DNA of 64,000 nucleotides. Source: Methanobacteriota archaeon (GTDB lineage: Archaea; Thermoplasmatota; Thermoplasmata; Methanomassiliicoccales; Methanomethylophilaceae). Location of the stretch: contig JAEXCH010000014.1 in the NCBI GenBank assembly GCA_023402275.1, positions 87,249-151,248 on the forward strand. The letters run 5' to 3'. Numbering within the stretch: the stretch's first letter is position 1; the number at the start of each line of letters is the position of its first letter. Positions 27,291 through 35,603 of this stretch are shown here, in pieces. Made by a program: the position numbers and the translations under genes. The notes beneath the pieces are model-generated. The model was not told the DNA's origin. It saw nothing but the letters and a program-made list of their open reading frames with translations, and searched no databases.

Positions 27291-27509
27291 ATCCTTCTTT
27301 TTTGAGGTCTCGAATCCGGATCATCGAGATATTTATGAGGGTACTTCCGAACCAAGAACGTTAAAACAGACATGGATCCGATCCTATTCTCCTCTGAATC
27401 GAAGTACTCCATATTCTCAGGATACTCTATGGGTTTATATTATGTTGGATTATATCTCCAACTAATTGGGAATAATATACATTTACATATCAAAGAAAAA
27501 GATCCCAGT

Positions 27510-27977
27510 TCATCCTTTATCATTATATCCTTTGTCTGGGTCAAGAGGATATCTGCTCGGTCTTATCAGAATCATCATTGCCATGATGTATATCATCAGA
27601 AAGATCAATAACACAATTACCAACAACAGACCAGAGATCGTGTCCATCGTATATCTCAGTATGAAGGTGACTGCTACTATCATACCGAACGGTACCAATG
27701 CCTTTCCGCGGTCCCTCGACATCTTGGTCAGATCGTAGTTCCTCCTTCTTTCATCTACATTGGCGGACAAAGCGAAGAAATCGGGATAATGCCATAAGAC
27801 CAGACCTATCACGGTTGCCTCTATTCCGATGAATATGCCTATCAAAGCTCCTCCTTCAAGGAGAGATCCCATACTTTCCACAAAGTAGGCCAATATTACG
27901 AGTATGAACAATGCCACTATCGGAACGAGCATTCCGATCTTTATCATGGTCTTATTCTTTCCCGCTTCCATAATCAC
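27510..27977 (-). CDS. DUF3784-like small membrane protein
   Basis: A 155-residue protein with four helices, a loop ALSANVDERRRNYDLTKMSRDRG between helices 2 and 3, and a tail SRYPLDPDKGYNDKG. It overlaps the 3' end of the preceding paralogue by four bases (ATGG/TGA region at 27974-27977), so the two are translated together. Function unknown; the polar central loop is the conserved part of the family and may be the functional one. Confidence 0.55.
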   Translation of the reverse strand: MIMEAGKNKTMIKIGMLVPIVALFILVILAYFVESMGSLLEGGALIGIFIGIEATVIGLVLWHYPDFFALSANVDERRRNYDLTKMSRDRGKALVPFGMIVAVTFILRYTMDTISGLLLVIVLLIFLMIYIMAMMILIRPSRYPLDPDKGYNDKG

Positions 27978-28450
27978 ACCTTTGTGATCGATCCCAGTGT
28001 AGGTCTTGGTCTCTTCGGAGGTTTGTTGTCAGGATCCAGCAGATATCTGCTCGGTCCGAATAGAGCAACGAATAAGACAACATAGGCGACCAATAAAGCA
28101 AGGATGATAATGATCGAGATAAGATCCCCATAGTAATAATGGTAGATGAACAGAGGTATGAATACCGCACCCATCAACAACAGCATCTTACCAGCAACCT
28201 TTGAATATCCTATCATATCATAGTACTCATGATCCTGTTTGAATAAGGTTTGACCCAACTCTTCCGGATACCGCCAATATAGCGCACCGGCGACAACGGC
28301 TTCCGAACATGCGCAGAGTGGGAATAAGATGTTGCTCTCCACAATGGGTATCATGGCCTCAAAGAAATAGGCTGACGCTATGCATATTATCAGAGCGATT
28401 ATCGGAATTGCCAATGCGATCTTGAAACTGTTTCTCGTGCTACCCACCAT
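27974..28450 (-). CDS. DUF3784-like small membrane protein
   Basis: A 158-residue protein with four helices, loop TLFKQDHEYYDMIGYSKVAGK between helices 2 and 3, and a basic tail SRYLLDPDNKPPKRPRPT. It is the first gene of the minus-strand run and overlaps the next by four bases. An inverted GTTGG/CCAAC repeat lies 45 bases upstream at 28495-28506, shared with the divergent pyridoxal kinase gene. Confidence 0.55.
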   Translation of the reverse strand: MVGSTRNSFKIALAIPIIALIICIASAYFFEAMIPIVESNILFPLCACSEAVVAGALYWRYPEELGQTLFKQDHEYYDMIGYSKVAGKMLLLMGAVFIPLFIYHYYYGDLISIIIILALLVAYVVLFVALFGPSRYLLDPDNKPPKRPRPTLGSITKV

Positions 28451-28554
28451 CCTTATTCGTATGCATTGTGTTGATTATTTAAAATAAATTGGATGTTGGT
28501 TCCAACTGTATACATGCGTAAGATATTATTATGACCTCGTTCTAACAATCGATC

Positions 28555-29406
28555 ATGGTCCAGAAAAGAGTCCTAGCGATCCACGACATATCGTGCTTCG
28601 GAAGATGTTCGCTGACGGTCGCATTGCCGATCATATCCTCAACCGGTGTTGAATGCACAGTTATGCCTACCGCGGTACTGTCAACACACACAGGAGGTTT
28701 CACAGGATACACCTACCGTGACCTTACCGATGACCTAATTCCGATAATGGATCACTGGAAGACGCTGGGCCTGAGGTTCGATTCCATATACACCGGATTC
28801 CTGGGTTCTTTCGAACAGATCGATATAGTATCGAGGATCTTCGATGAGCTTGGGGGCGAGGATACACTTATCGTTGTGGACCCAGTGATGGCTGACAACG
28901 GTTCACTATATCCGATATTCAGTAAGGATTTCCCTCAGGGAATGAGAAAACTCTGTGAGAAGGCTGATGTCATACTGCCGAATATAACAGAGGCCACATT
29001 GCTGCTTGGGGAAGAATACGTACAAGGCCCCTATACCACGGAATACATAGAAGGTCTCCTAAAGAGACTGGGGGAGATGGGGTCCAAGAAGGTCATCCTG
29101 ACGGGAGTATATTTCAATGAAGGCCATCTCGGGGCTGCGGCATATGATTCCGACACAGGCACGATATCATATTCATTCCATGAGATAATCCCCGGATACT
29201 ATCACGGTACAGGCGATGTGTTCGGTTCCGTTATAGTATCATCCTTGATGAACGGACTGGACCTTTTCAAAGCAAACGAAATCGCGGTGGAATTCACCGC
29301 CGAGAGCATAATGAGAACAAGAGCCGATGGAACGGACATCAGATTCGGAGTGAATTTCGAGGAAGGTCTGGGTAAACTGATCGGAGAGATCAAAGGAAGG
29401 AGATGA
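28555..29406 (+). CDS. pdxY: Pyridoxal/pyridoxamine kinase
   Basis: Ribokinase-fold kinase, 283 residues, which phosphorylates B6 vitamers in the salvage of pyridoxal 5'-phosphate. The N-terminal AIHDISCFGRCSLTVALPI and the substrate lid region VLSTHTGGFTGYTYRDL (about 43-59) match PdxK/PdxY; the ATP/anion hole is HGTGDVFGSVIVSSL near 220. PdxY and PdxK subtypes cannot be separated here. GATC-rich sequence precedes the ATG and no clear ribosome site is seen. The GNAT gene starts one base after its stop. Confidence 0.85.
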   Translation: MVQKRVLAIHDISCFGRCSLTVALPIISSTGVECTVMPTAVLSTHTGGFTGYTYRDLTDDLIPIMDHWKTLGLRFDSIYTGFLGSFEQIDIVSRIFDELGGEDTLIVVDPVMADNGSLYPIFSKDFPQGMRKLCEKADVILPNITEATLLLGEEYVQGPYTTEYIEGLLKRLGEMGSKKVILTGVYFNEGHLGAAAYDSDTGTISYSFHEIIPGYYHGTGDVFGSVIVSSLMNGLDLFKANEIAVEFTAESIMRTRADGTDIRFGVNFEEGLGKLIGEIKGRR

Positions 29407-29407
29407 A

Positions 29408-29887
29408 ATGAGATTCTCTGATGTGGATGATGCATCTGAACTATCCCGAATGGCCAGGGAGATATGGATGGAATATTTCCCCACTATAATCAGTAAGGAG
29501 GAGACCGAGTACATCCTGAATAAGATACAGTCGGAAGAGGCGATCAGAGAACAGATAGAGAACGGCCATCTGTATTCATTCATCGAATGTGACGGCAGGA
29601 AGGTGGGGTATTTCTGCATCCATCCCGAAGGTGATTCGCTTTTCATGAGCAAACTCTATGTCTCAAAGGATCAAAGAGGCAAAGGATTGGGATCCAAGAC
29701 CCTTGATGATATAATCGAAAAGGGAAAGGCGATGAACATGAAGAGGATATACCTCAGAGTGAACAGATTCAACACCGTCGCCAAGAAAGTATACACATCA
29801 AAGGGGTTTGTCGTTGTCAGAGAGGAGAAACTCGACATAGGTGATGGGTTCTTCATGGACGATTATCTAATGGAATACCATTACTGA
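29408..29887 (+). CDS. GNAT family N-acetyltransferase
   Basis: A 159-residue acetyltransferase of the GNAT fold. The acetyl-CoA pyrophosphate loop reads DQRGKGLGSKTLDD near residue 92, following the strand SLFMSKLYV. The later KRIYLRVNRFNTVAKKVYTSKGF is the typical strand 5/helix 4 pair. The acceptor is unknown. It follows pdxY without a gap, and the YgiQ gene follows after ten bases with its own GAGGAAT site, so the three are probably co-transcribed. Confidence 0.8.
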   Translation: MRFSDVDDASELSRMAREIWMEYFPTIISKEETEYILNKIQSEEAIREQIENGHLYSFIECDGRKVGYFCIHPEGDSLFMSKLYVSKDQRGKGLGSKTLDDIIEKGKAMNMKRIYLRVNRFNTVAKKVYTSKGFVVVREEKLDIGDGFFMDDYLMEYHY

Positions 29888-29897
29888 AGAGGAATAG

Positions 29898-31619
29898 ATG
29901 TTCATACCCACAACCGAGAAGGAAGTGAAGGACAGGGGCTGGAAAGAGCTTGATGTCATTATCGTATCAGGGGATACATACATAGACTCATCATACAACG
30001 GAGCAGCAGTGATCGGACATTGGCTCATCGATCATGGGTTCAGGGTGGGTATCATCTGTCAACCCGATATTGAATCCGGTAATGACATAACGAGACTCGG
30101 AGAGCCAAAACTATTCTGGAGTGTGACCGCGGGTGCCGTCGACTCCATGGTGGCTAACTATACCCCCACAAACAAGAGAAGGAAGGATGATGACTTCACC
30201 CCCGGTGGTCTTAACAACAGAAGACCGGACAGGGCCTGCATCGCATATTCCAACCTTATCAAGAAACATATCAAAGGAAGACCCATCGTACTCGGCGGTA
30301 TCGAGGCAAGTCTCAGAAGGATATCACACTACGATGCATGGTCGGATTCCGTCAGAAGGAGCATATTATTCGATGCCAAGGCCGACATCATAACATACGG
30401 GATGGCGGAACTGGCGAATCTCGAATTGGCCAACAGTATGAGGGACGGCATGGACATACATGACATCCGAGGTATCTGCTACATAGGAAAGGAATATCCC
30501 AAAGGATATCTTGGACTTCCGTCATATGAGAATTGTTCTGAGGATAAGGACAGATTCATCGACGGATTCAGGACATTCTACGAAAACAACGACCCTCTTA
30601 CAGCAAAGGGTCTATTCCAACAACACGGTGATAGATATCTCATTCAGAACCCTCCCTCAAGACATTTGACCGTGGATGAACTGGATAGTATCTATTCGCT
30701 TGATTACGAGGATGCCGTTCATCCTTATTATCTGAAAGATGGAGCAGTGAAGGCGACCGAGACCATCAAGAACTCCATCACCTCCCATAGGGGATGCTAC
30801 GGGGAGTGCTCATTCTGTGCGATATCCGTGCACCAGGGAAGAACGGTCATATCAAGATCCGAATCCTCCATAATCGAGGAGGCTGAACGTATAGCATCAA
30901 GGAAAGGATTCAACGGAATAATCTATGATGTCGGAGGTCCGACCGCCAATATGTATGGTATAGAATGTTCCAAGAAACAATTCAAAGGAGCATGCACCGA
31001 TCGGAAATGCTTGTATCCTAAACCATGTCCGCATCTTTCCATCGATCATTCCAAACAGATATCCCTGTTGAAGAGGATAGAGGAGATACCTGATGTGAAG
31101 AAAGTGCTGGTAACATCGGGGATACGCCAGGATATGGTCGTATTCGATCGTAAGCACGGCGAGGAATATGTTGATGAGATGGTTGCATCCCATGTATCCG
31201 GACAGTTGAAGATCGCCCCTGAACACACTGTCCCGCATGTTCTTGAACTGATGTGCAAACCCGGTGTCGGCGTCCTGTTGGAATTCAAAAGGATGTTCGA
31301 TTCATCGAATCAGAGACAGGGGAAGAAACAGTTCCTCACATACTACCTGATGGCAGCACATCCCGGTTGCTATCAGGAGGATATGGAAAGATTGAATGAT
31401 TTTGTGCATAGGGAATTGAAGACAAACCCGGAACAAGTGCAGATATTCACTCCTACCCCTTCGACCGTTTCCACAATGATGTACCATACCAGAAGGGATT
31501 ATGACAATACCAGGAACCTGAAGTCTGAACACTCCATGCAGATGAAACAGAAACAGAAGGACGCACTGCTCAACAATAGAGTGAGGAAGGATGGACAGAA
31601 GCAGCGAAAGGTTGTTTGA
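29898..31619 (+). CDS. YgiQ family radical SAM protein
   Basis: A 573-residue member of the UPF0313/YgiQ group. The N-terminal cobalamin-binding-like part holds the conserved GGIEASLRRISHYDAWSD. The radical SAM cluster motif GCYGECSFC (CX3CX2C) is near residue 300. PEHT and TYYLMAAHPGC are later signatures, and the last 40 residues are polar and basic. The length is close to the archaeal/bacterial norm. The family's reaction is not established; a B12-dependent or tRNA-related role has been proposed for some relatives. The C-terminus overlaps the start of the next gene by 29 bases. Confidence 0.88.
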   Translation: MFIPTTEKEVKDRGWKELDVIIVSGDTYIDSSYNGAAVIGHWLIDHGFRVGIICQPDIESGNDITRLGEPKLFWSVTAGAVDSMVANYTPTNKRRKDDDFTPGGLNNRRPDRACIAYSNLIKKHIKGRPIVLGGIEASLRRISHYDAWSDSVRRSILFDAKADIITYGMAELANLELANSMRDGMDIHDIRGICYIGKEYPKGYLGLPSYENCSEDKDRFIDGFRTFYENNDPLTAKGLFQQHGDRYLIQNPPSRHLTVDELDSIYSLDYEDAVHPYYLKDGAVKATETIKNSITSHRGCYGECSFCAISVHQGRTVISRSESSIIEEAERIASRKGFNGIIYDVGGPTANMYGIECSKKQFKGACTDRKCLYPKPCPHLSIDHSKQISLLKRIEEIPDVKKVLVTSGIRQDMVVFDRKHGEEYVDEMVASHVSGQLKIAPEHTVPHVLELMCKPGVGVLLEFKRMFDSSNQRQGKKQFLTYYLMAAHPGCYQEDMERLNDFVHRELKTNPEQVQIFTPTPSTVSTMMYHTRRDYDNTRNLKSEHSMQMKQKQKDALLNNRVRKDGQKQRKVV

Positions 31620-32271
31620 TATATCCTCGCCGATAGTGGATTCCGTAGGATATACCCTGGCAGATGCCTCATTCTACAAGCCCAAGGAGTTCCAGGCATC
31701 CTGGAAGAGAAGAGGGGATAGGATAGAACTGAAGATCTCCGATTACCTGATCGATGCGCCGGATGAGGTCATCGGCAGCTTTGTAAGGACAGTGATACGC
31801 ACAGTTTCGAAGAAGGATCCAAGATACGAGAAGGAATATCTCGATTGGGTCACATCGGACAGCTTCATCAACGAGAAGAGGAAGATATATCTCCGCAGGA
31901 GCAGGAATCTGACCCTATCATCCGAGGGGAACGAACGGGATCTCATTACATCATTGGACAGGTTGTTGGACGATGGTATCCTTGAACCAAATGATATCGA
32001 TAATTCCTTCTTCTCATGGACAAACATGCCCAATATCAGGAAGGTCGGATTCTGCTCACCTATGATGAGGGTGGTCGGGATATCCTCAATACTGGATGAT
32101 GTCAATGTACCCGAATTCGTTCTTGATTATGTTGTGTATCATGAATCACTGCATCTAGCTCAGGGATACAGACCCGGGGTCAGAGCACACGATACTACCT
32201 TCAGGAAGAAGGAGAGGGCCTTCCCCAGATACGAGGAGGCGGAGAGATACCTAAGGAGCCTAAAGAAGTGA
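31591..32271 (+). CDS. SprT-like/minigluzincin metalloprotein (HExxH)
   Basis: A 226-residue protein with a zinc metalloprotease-like helix YHESLHLAQGY (HExxH, near residue 188), followed by a downstream HDTTFRKKERAFPRYEEAERYL that would supply the third ligand and C-terminal helix, as in SprT/YgjP-type proteins. The N-terminal 150 residues are rich in charged residues and not recognised. The start overlaps the end of the YgiQ gene and has a GAGGAAGG ribosome site within it, so co-translation is likely. The substrate is unknown; repair of protein-DNA links is one known role in SprT relatives, not shown here. Confidence 0.6.
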   Translation: MDRSSERLFDISSPIVDSVGYTLADASFYKPKEFQASWKRRGDRIELKISDYLIDAPDEVIGSFVRTVIRTVSKKDPRYEKEYLDWVTSDSFINEKRKIYLRRSRNLTLSSEGNERDLITSLDRLLDDGILEPNDIDNSFFSWTNMPNIRKVGFCSPMMRVVGISSILDDVNVPEFVLDYVVYHESLHLAQGYRPGVRAHDTTFRKKERAFPRYEEAERYLRSLKK

Positions 32272-32303
32272 AACGATATATGATTCCTTGACCATACACC
32301 ATC

Positions 32304-33212
32304 GTGTCCGATAAGTACAAAGGGTTCGTCTTCGAGACGGATGACGGCAATGTCGAAGCTGACATTGAGGAAGTAAGGAAACTTGCCGAGAAAGGTGATG
32401 CAGACGGCCTCTATGCCTTAGGGATGGCATATCTTTTCGGTTGGGATGTCGAACAGGATCAGGAACAGGGATTCGATCTCCTTGAACAGGCAAGTGAAAA
32501 GGGCCAGCCTGATGCTATGACATTATTGGTAAGGATGTTCATGTCACAGGATTATCCGAATATGGATAAGGAGAAGGCAGTCGAATATTCAAAGAAAGGA
32601 GCTGAAGCAGGGATAAGCGATGCACAATTGTTCCTTGGTATAGCATATATGGACGGCGTTTCCGTTGAGCAGGATTTCGATAAAGCTGCCGATCTGTTCA
32701 GAAAGGCAGCGAAGCAAGGTAACGCTGAAGCACGGAATTCACTCGCATTCCTTTACCAAGAGGGCCTTGGTGTCGAGAAGGACCTCCCCAAGGCATTCAA
32801 GCTTTACAAGAATGCTGCCACAGCAGGAAGCACGAATGCCCAATACCAGACGGCCGCACTCTACGAAACCGGAATGGGCGTCAAACAGGACCATAGGAAA
32901 GCAGCGGAATGGTATGAGAAGGCTGCGGCGCAGGGAGATACTTTTGCAATGGAACGTCTCGGCATACTATACAACAACGGATCTCCGGAACTGCCGAAGG
33001 ACCCGGAATCATCATTCAAATGGTTCTTGGACGCTGCTCTCGGAGGGATGCTTGGTTCGATGTACGCAATAGGAAGGTTCTATCTTGACGGCACGGGTGT
33101 CGAGAAGGATGAATCAGAAGGAAGGAAATGGCTGAGCTTGGCCGCATCCAGCGGAAACAATGAAGCAAAGGAACTACTGGAACAATTAAGATCGAATGAT
33201 AACGGGGAATGA
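32304..33212 (+). CDS. Sel1-repeat protein (seven repeats)
   Basis: A 302-residue soluble protein starting at GTG. After about 30 residues it is made of roughly seven Sel1-like repeats of 36 residues, with consensus units such as AKQGNAEARNSLAFLYQEGLG followed by KDLPKAFKLY. These form helical hairpins that hold partner proteins. No signal peptide is seen, so it is cytoplasmic. It overlaps the next Sel1 gene by ATGA and starts a four-gene run on this strand (32304-34949), whose common role is unknown. Confidence 0.8.
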   Translation: MSDKYKGFVFETDDGNVEADIEEVRKLAEKGDADGLYALGMAYLFGWDVEQDQEQGFDLLEQASEKGQPDAMTLLVRMFMSQDYPNMDKEKAVEYSKKGAEAGISDAQLFLGIAYMDGVSVEQDFDKAADLFRKAAKQGNAEARNSLAFLYQEGLGVEKDLPKAFKLYKNAATAGSTNAQYQTAALYETGMGVKQDHRKAAEWYEKAAAQGDTFAMERLGILYNNGSPELPKDPESSFKWFLDAALGGMLGSMYAIGRFYLDGTGVEKDESEGRKWLSLAASSGNNEAKELLEQLRSNDNGE

Positions 33213-33841
33213 TGATGTCGGAGGATCAGGATAGCATATACGTGGAAGGAATAGCATTCCTTAACGGGGATGGAAGGGGAAAGGATATCAAGAAGGCAGT
33301 ACAACTTTTTGAAAAGGCTGCCGCCCAAGGTCACATACCTTCCAAAAGAGAACTTGGGATATTGTTCCTTAATGGAAAGGACGTCGAGAAGGATGTCGAT
33401 AGGGCATACGAACTGCTGTCAGAGGCGGCATTGTCACTCGATCCGCATGCGATGTACAATCTGGGTATAATGTACGAACGCGGGATAGGCATCGAGTCCG
33501 ATGATCATGAGGCACTAAGATTGTTTGCATTCGCAGCTAACATGGGATATCCCGGAGCGGAAGAGGATGCGGACAGGGTCGAATCCCAGATCAACGAGAA
33601 CAGAACCAAGAGGTTGAAAGCGAGACCCGTACTTAATCTGGAGATCTCAGACATCGAGATAGAGGCAGCATGCTGCAAGAAGATGCTTGATGCCGCCATG
33701 GACAATGAGATCGCAGTTGTAGAGACATACAAAGGACCGGAACTTGTAGGTTTGGACGAGGATGGATTCGAGGTCATATATGACAAATGTCCTTTCTGCG
33801 GAAAGGATGTCAGAAGGGTATCCAGGAACAAGATCTATTGA
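33209..33841 (+). CDS. Sel1-repeat protein with C-terminal CPFC motif
   Basis: A 210-residue protein with about three Sel1 repeats (residues 10-120) and a distinct C-terminal domain of about 85 residues ending in KCPFCGKDVRR, one CxxC pair. The pair may complete a zinc or disulfide site with the CC at about 153-154 (AACCKK). The start codon is the first of three consecutive ATGs and overlaps the previous stop. Not a standard Sel1 architecture that I recognise. Confidence 0.7.
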   Translation: MMMSEDQDSIYVEGIAFLNGDGRGKDIKKAVQLFEKAAAQGHIPSKRELGILFLNGKDVEKDVDRAYELLSEAALSLDPHAMYNLGIMYERGIGIESDDHEALRLFAFAANMGYPGAEEDADRVESQINENRTKRLKARPVLNLEISDIEIEAACCKKMLDAAMDNEIAVVETYKGPELVGLDEDGFEVIYDKCPFCGKDVRRVSRNKIY

Positions 33842-33851
33842 TGAGGAAGAT

Positions 33852-34382
33852 ATGGACCCAGAAGACAGTAATGGGATATTCGAAGAATCCATTATGATAA
33901 TGGAAAGGGTCATAGAAAGAAAGACCCAGGAGATAGAACGATATCGTTCGATGGAAGGCATGGAGAAACTGGTCGAATATCTTGAGAACGATATCAAAAG
34001 CTACAAGGCGGTCCTTTCTGATATGGGGAAAAAGGAATATTGTTACAGTGCGGACAATGACGACCCCCTTGGAAGGGACCTATGGGTATCGGGACAGTTC
34101 AGAGAATATATGGATTCCCTGCAGGGAGAGGACCTTGAGGATGAACTTGCTGCCGATGGGTTCAGATGCGATTATTATGAAGATGTCATGGATGCGATAT
34201 CATTCGAGGTCGGGGTCACTGTACTTACAAATAGGAAAATGATCAAAGCATTACGTAATAATGAGTATGCATTGATGGCGATAGGCGACCTTATAATGAG
34301 AGATGAGACCCTGCTGGAACTGTTCGATGAAATGACCTCAAAAAGCTCCAAAAATCCCTTAATAAAGAAAAAGACTAAATGA
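33852..34382 (+). CDS. Helical protein, paralogue of the next gene
   Basis: A 176-residue acidic helical protein. The open frame extends back to 33762 within the previous gene, but GAGG shortly before the ATG at 33852 places the start there. The N-terminal third has a coiled-coil-like run, IMIMERVIERKTQEIERY, then YLENDIKSYKAVLSDM and GRDLW. The same order (MRAVIGRK, FLKKDIMGYKSIVEDL, GDLWD) occurs in the next protein, so the two are duplicates that have diverged. Family and function unknown. A lysine-rich tail ends it. Confidence 0.6.
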   Translation: MDPEDSNGIFEESIMIMERVIERKTQEIERYRSMEGMEKLVEYLENDIKSYKAVLSDMGKKEYCYSADNDDPLGRDLWVSGQFREYMDSLQGEDLEDELAADGFRCDYYEDVMDAISFEVGVTVLTNRKMIKALRNNEYALMAIGDLIMRDETLLELFDEMTSKSSKNPLIKKKTK

Positions 34383-34415
34383 CAATACTGTTTACATACT
34401 TTATAAGCTAAGGCT

Positions 34416-34949
34416 TTGAACCAGAAAATGGTGGACAAAATGGATGGGAATGTAGACATAAGAGAGCAGGTAATGCTCATGCGTGCGGTCATCGGACGTA
34501 AGATCATGGAGATCGATGAGTTCGAGGAGAAAGCGACCAACCTCACCGGCGAAGAGGCGGAGAAATGCCTCGACATGATAGAATTCTTGAAAAAGGATAT
34601 CATGGGATACAAATCGATCGTTGAGGACCTTAAGGACGGAAGCAACGATCTTACAGGGGATCTTTGGGACATAGCGTCACTACCTGAGGATTCGCTGCAT
34701 CTGTACACGGACTTCTATCTTCCGGGCCTTTCAGAGGACGACCGCGATGAAGATACTCAAGCAATGGAGATCAAAGCAAAGTACGCACAGGACCTTGCTA
34801 AAGCGTACGTCCTGCACATAGGAAGGATGGCGCTCACGGATCCCAAAGTGATAGACAAGATACTTGCCAACGAGGATCTTGTAAGCCTCATCGGAAGCGC
34901 TGTGATGGATTCACAGGAGCTTCTTGAAGCAATAGAGAAACAACAATAA
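34416..34949 (+). CDS. Helical protein, paralogue of the previous gene
   Basis: A 177-residue acidic helical protein opening on TTG at 34416; the ATG at 34428 (173 residues) is an equal candidate, and no strong ribosome site decides. It shares with the previous gene the motifs MxxVIxRK, DIxxYKxxxxD and xDLW, with clear divergence after residue 90. A TATA-like CTTTATAAG at about 34399 suggests its own promoter. Function unknown; the link to the Sel1 genes rests on position only. Confidence 0.6.
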   Translation: MNQKMVDKMDGNVDIREQVMLMRAVIGRKIMEIDEFEEKATNLTGEEAEKCLDMIEFLKKDIMGYKSIVEDLKDGSNDLTGDLWDIASLPEDSLHLYTDFYLPGLSEDDRDEDTQAMEIKAKYAQDLAKAYVLHIGRMALTDPKVIDKILANEDLVSLIGSAVMDSQELLEAIEKQQ

Positions 34950-34951
34950 AT

Positions 34952-34965
34952 GGGGGTCAACCCCC
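34952..34965. terminator. Terminator hairpin GGGGG-TCAA-CCCCC
   Basis: A 5 bp all-GC stem with a TCAA loop, just after the helical protein gene's TAA, followed by CTTATAAATCTTCTTT. It ends the four-gene run. Confidence 0.6.
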
Positions 34966-35070
34966 CTTATAAATCTTCTTTGGATCTGGATTTTATGATA
35001 ATTATCACTGAGGTATCCAGATAATAAGAAAGAGATGGGGAATTACCCCCATTAAATAGTTTTGTGCTCA

Positions 35071-35244
35071 TCACGCTTTGTAGCTTAGGTATGCTCCGGC
35101 TATCAGCACGACCACACCTACTACTATCAATGCGTAATCTATTGACCTGCTTATATCTGTGAAGAAATAACAGGCTGCACCTGCTATGGCCAATATCAAT
35201 CCTATTATTGCTATTGCCCAACTTGCTGACTTTGATAGAGCCAT
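35071..35244 (-). CDS. Small two-helix membrane protein (57 residues)
   Basis: A 57-residue frame on the minus strand with two hydrophobic helices, about 9-27 and 37-54, the second ending SYKA. The hydrophobic pattern is strong and runs without break between an ATG at 35244 and a TGA at 35071; the opposite and shifted frames are not credible proteins. No named family. It is in the AT-rich accessory stretch, with a TATA-rich region (35281-35330) as its likely promoter. Confidence 0.5.
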   Translation of the reverse strand: MALSKSASWAIAIIGLILAIAGAACYFFTDISRSIDYALIVVGVVVLIAGAYLSYKA

Positions 35245-35603
35245 ATTGGAATATAATTGTGCATCGTTAAATAGTTTTCTATTTATTTATATATCATAAC
35301 TATTTATATTATATAAAATATATATTAATACATAGAATAGAGGGCATAGTGTTGAAGATAGGATGTAAGGAATGTGTTATCAGATTCCATTCTCAAATCC
35401 TATGGTTTTTGCATAGAGCGTTGATATGATCGATTTATGGCTGCAATAACAAGGAAAGTAGTGATATCCAATTCTTGTATGATTAGCATCATGGATGTAT
35501 ACGCCTACATTTAAAATTGTAAGCTTAATAACGACTATCAGTCGAAGAAAAATACGTTTCCATTCAGACAGCATTTATATTACTACAACAATAGAAGTAA
35601 ATC
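35245..35603. other. Intergenic stretch, AT-rich
   Basis: Holds strongly AT-rich, TATA-like sequence near 35270-35335 that may serve the small membrane protein on the left. Nothing else that I recognise; a minus-strand frame at 35380-35574 does not look like a protein. Confidence 0.5.

Noticed and set aside
34967..35221. 84-residue minus-strand frame
   Set aside because: The shifted frame at 35071-35244 gives a clean two-helix protein; this one is not protein-like.
35380..35574. 64-residue minus-strand frame in the AT-rich gap
   Set aside because: No ribosome site, no recognisable motif and rare residues for the organism.
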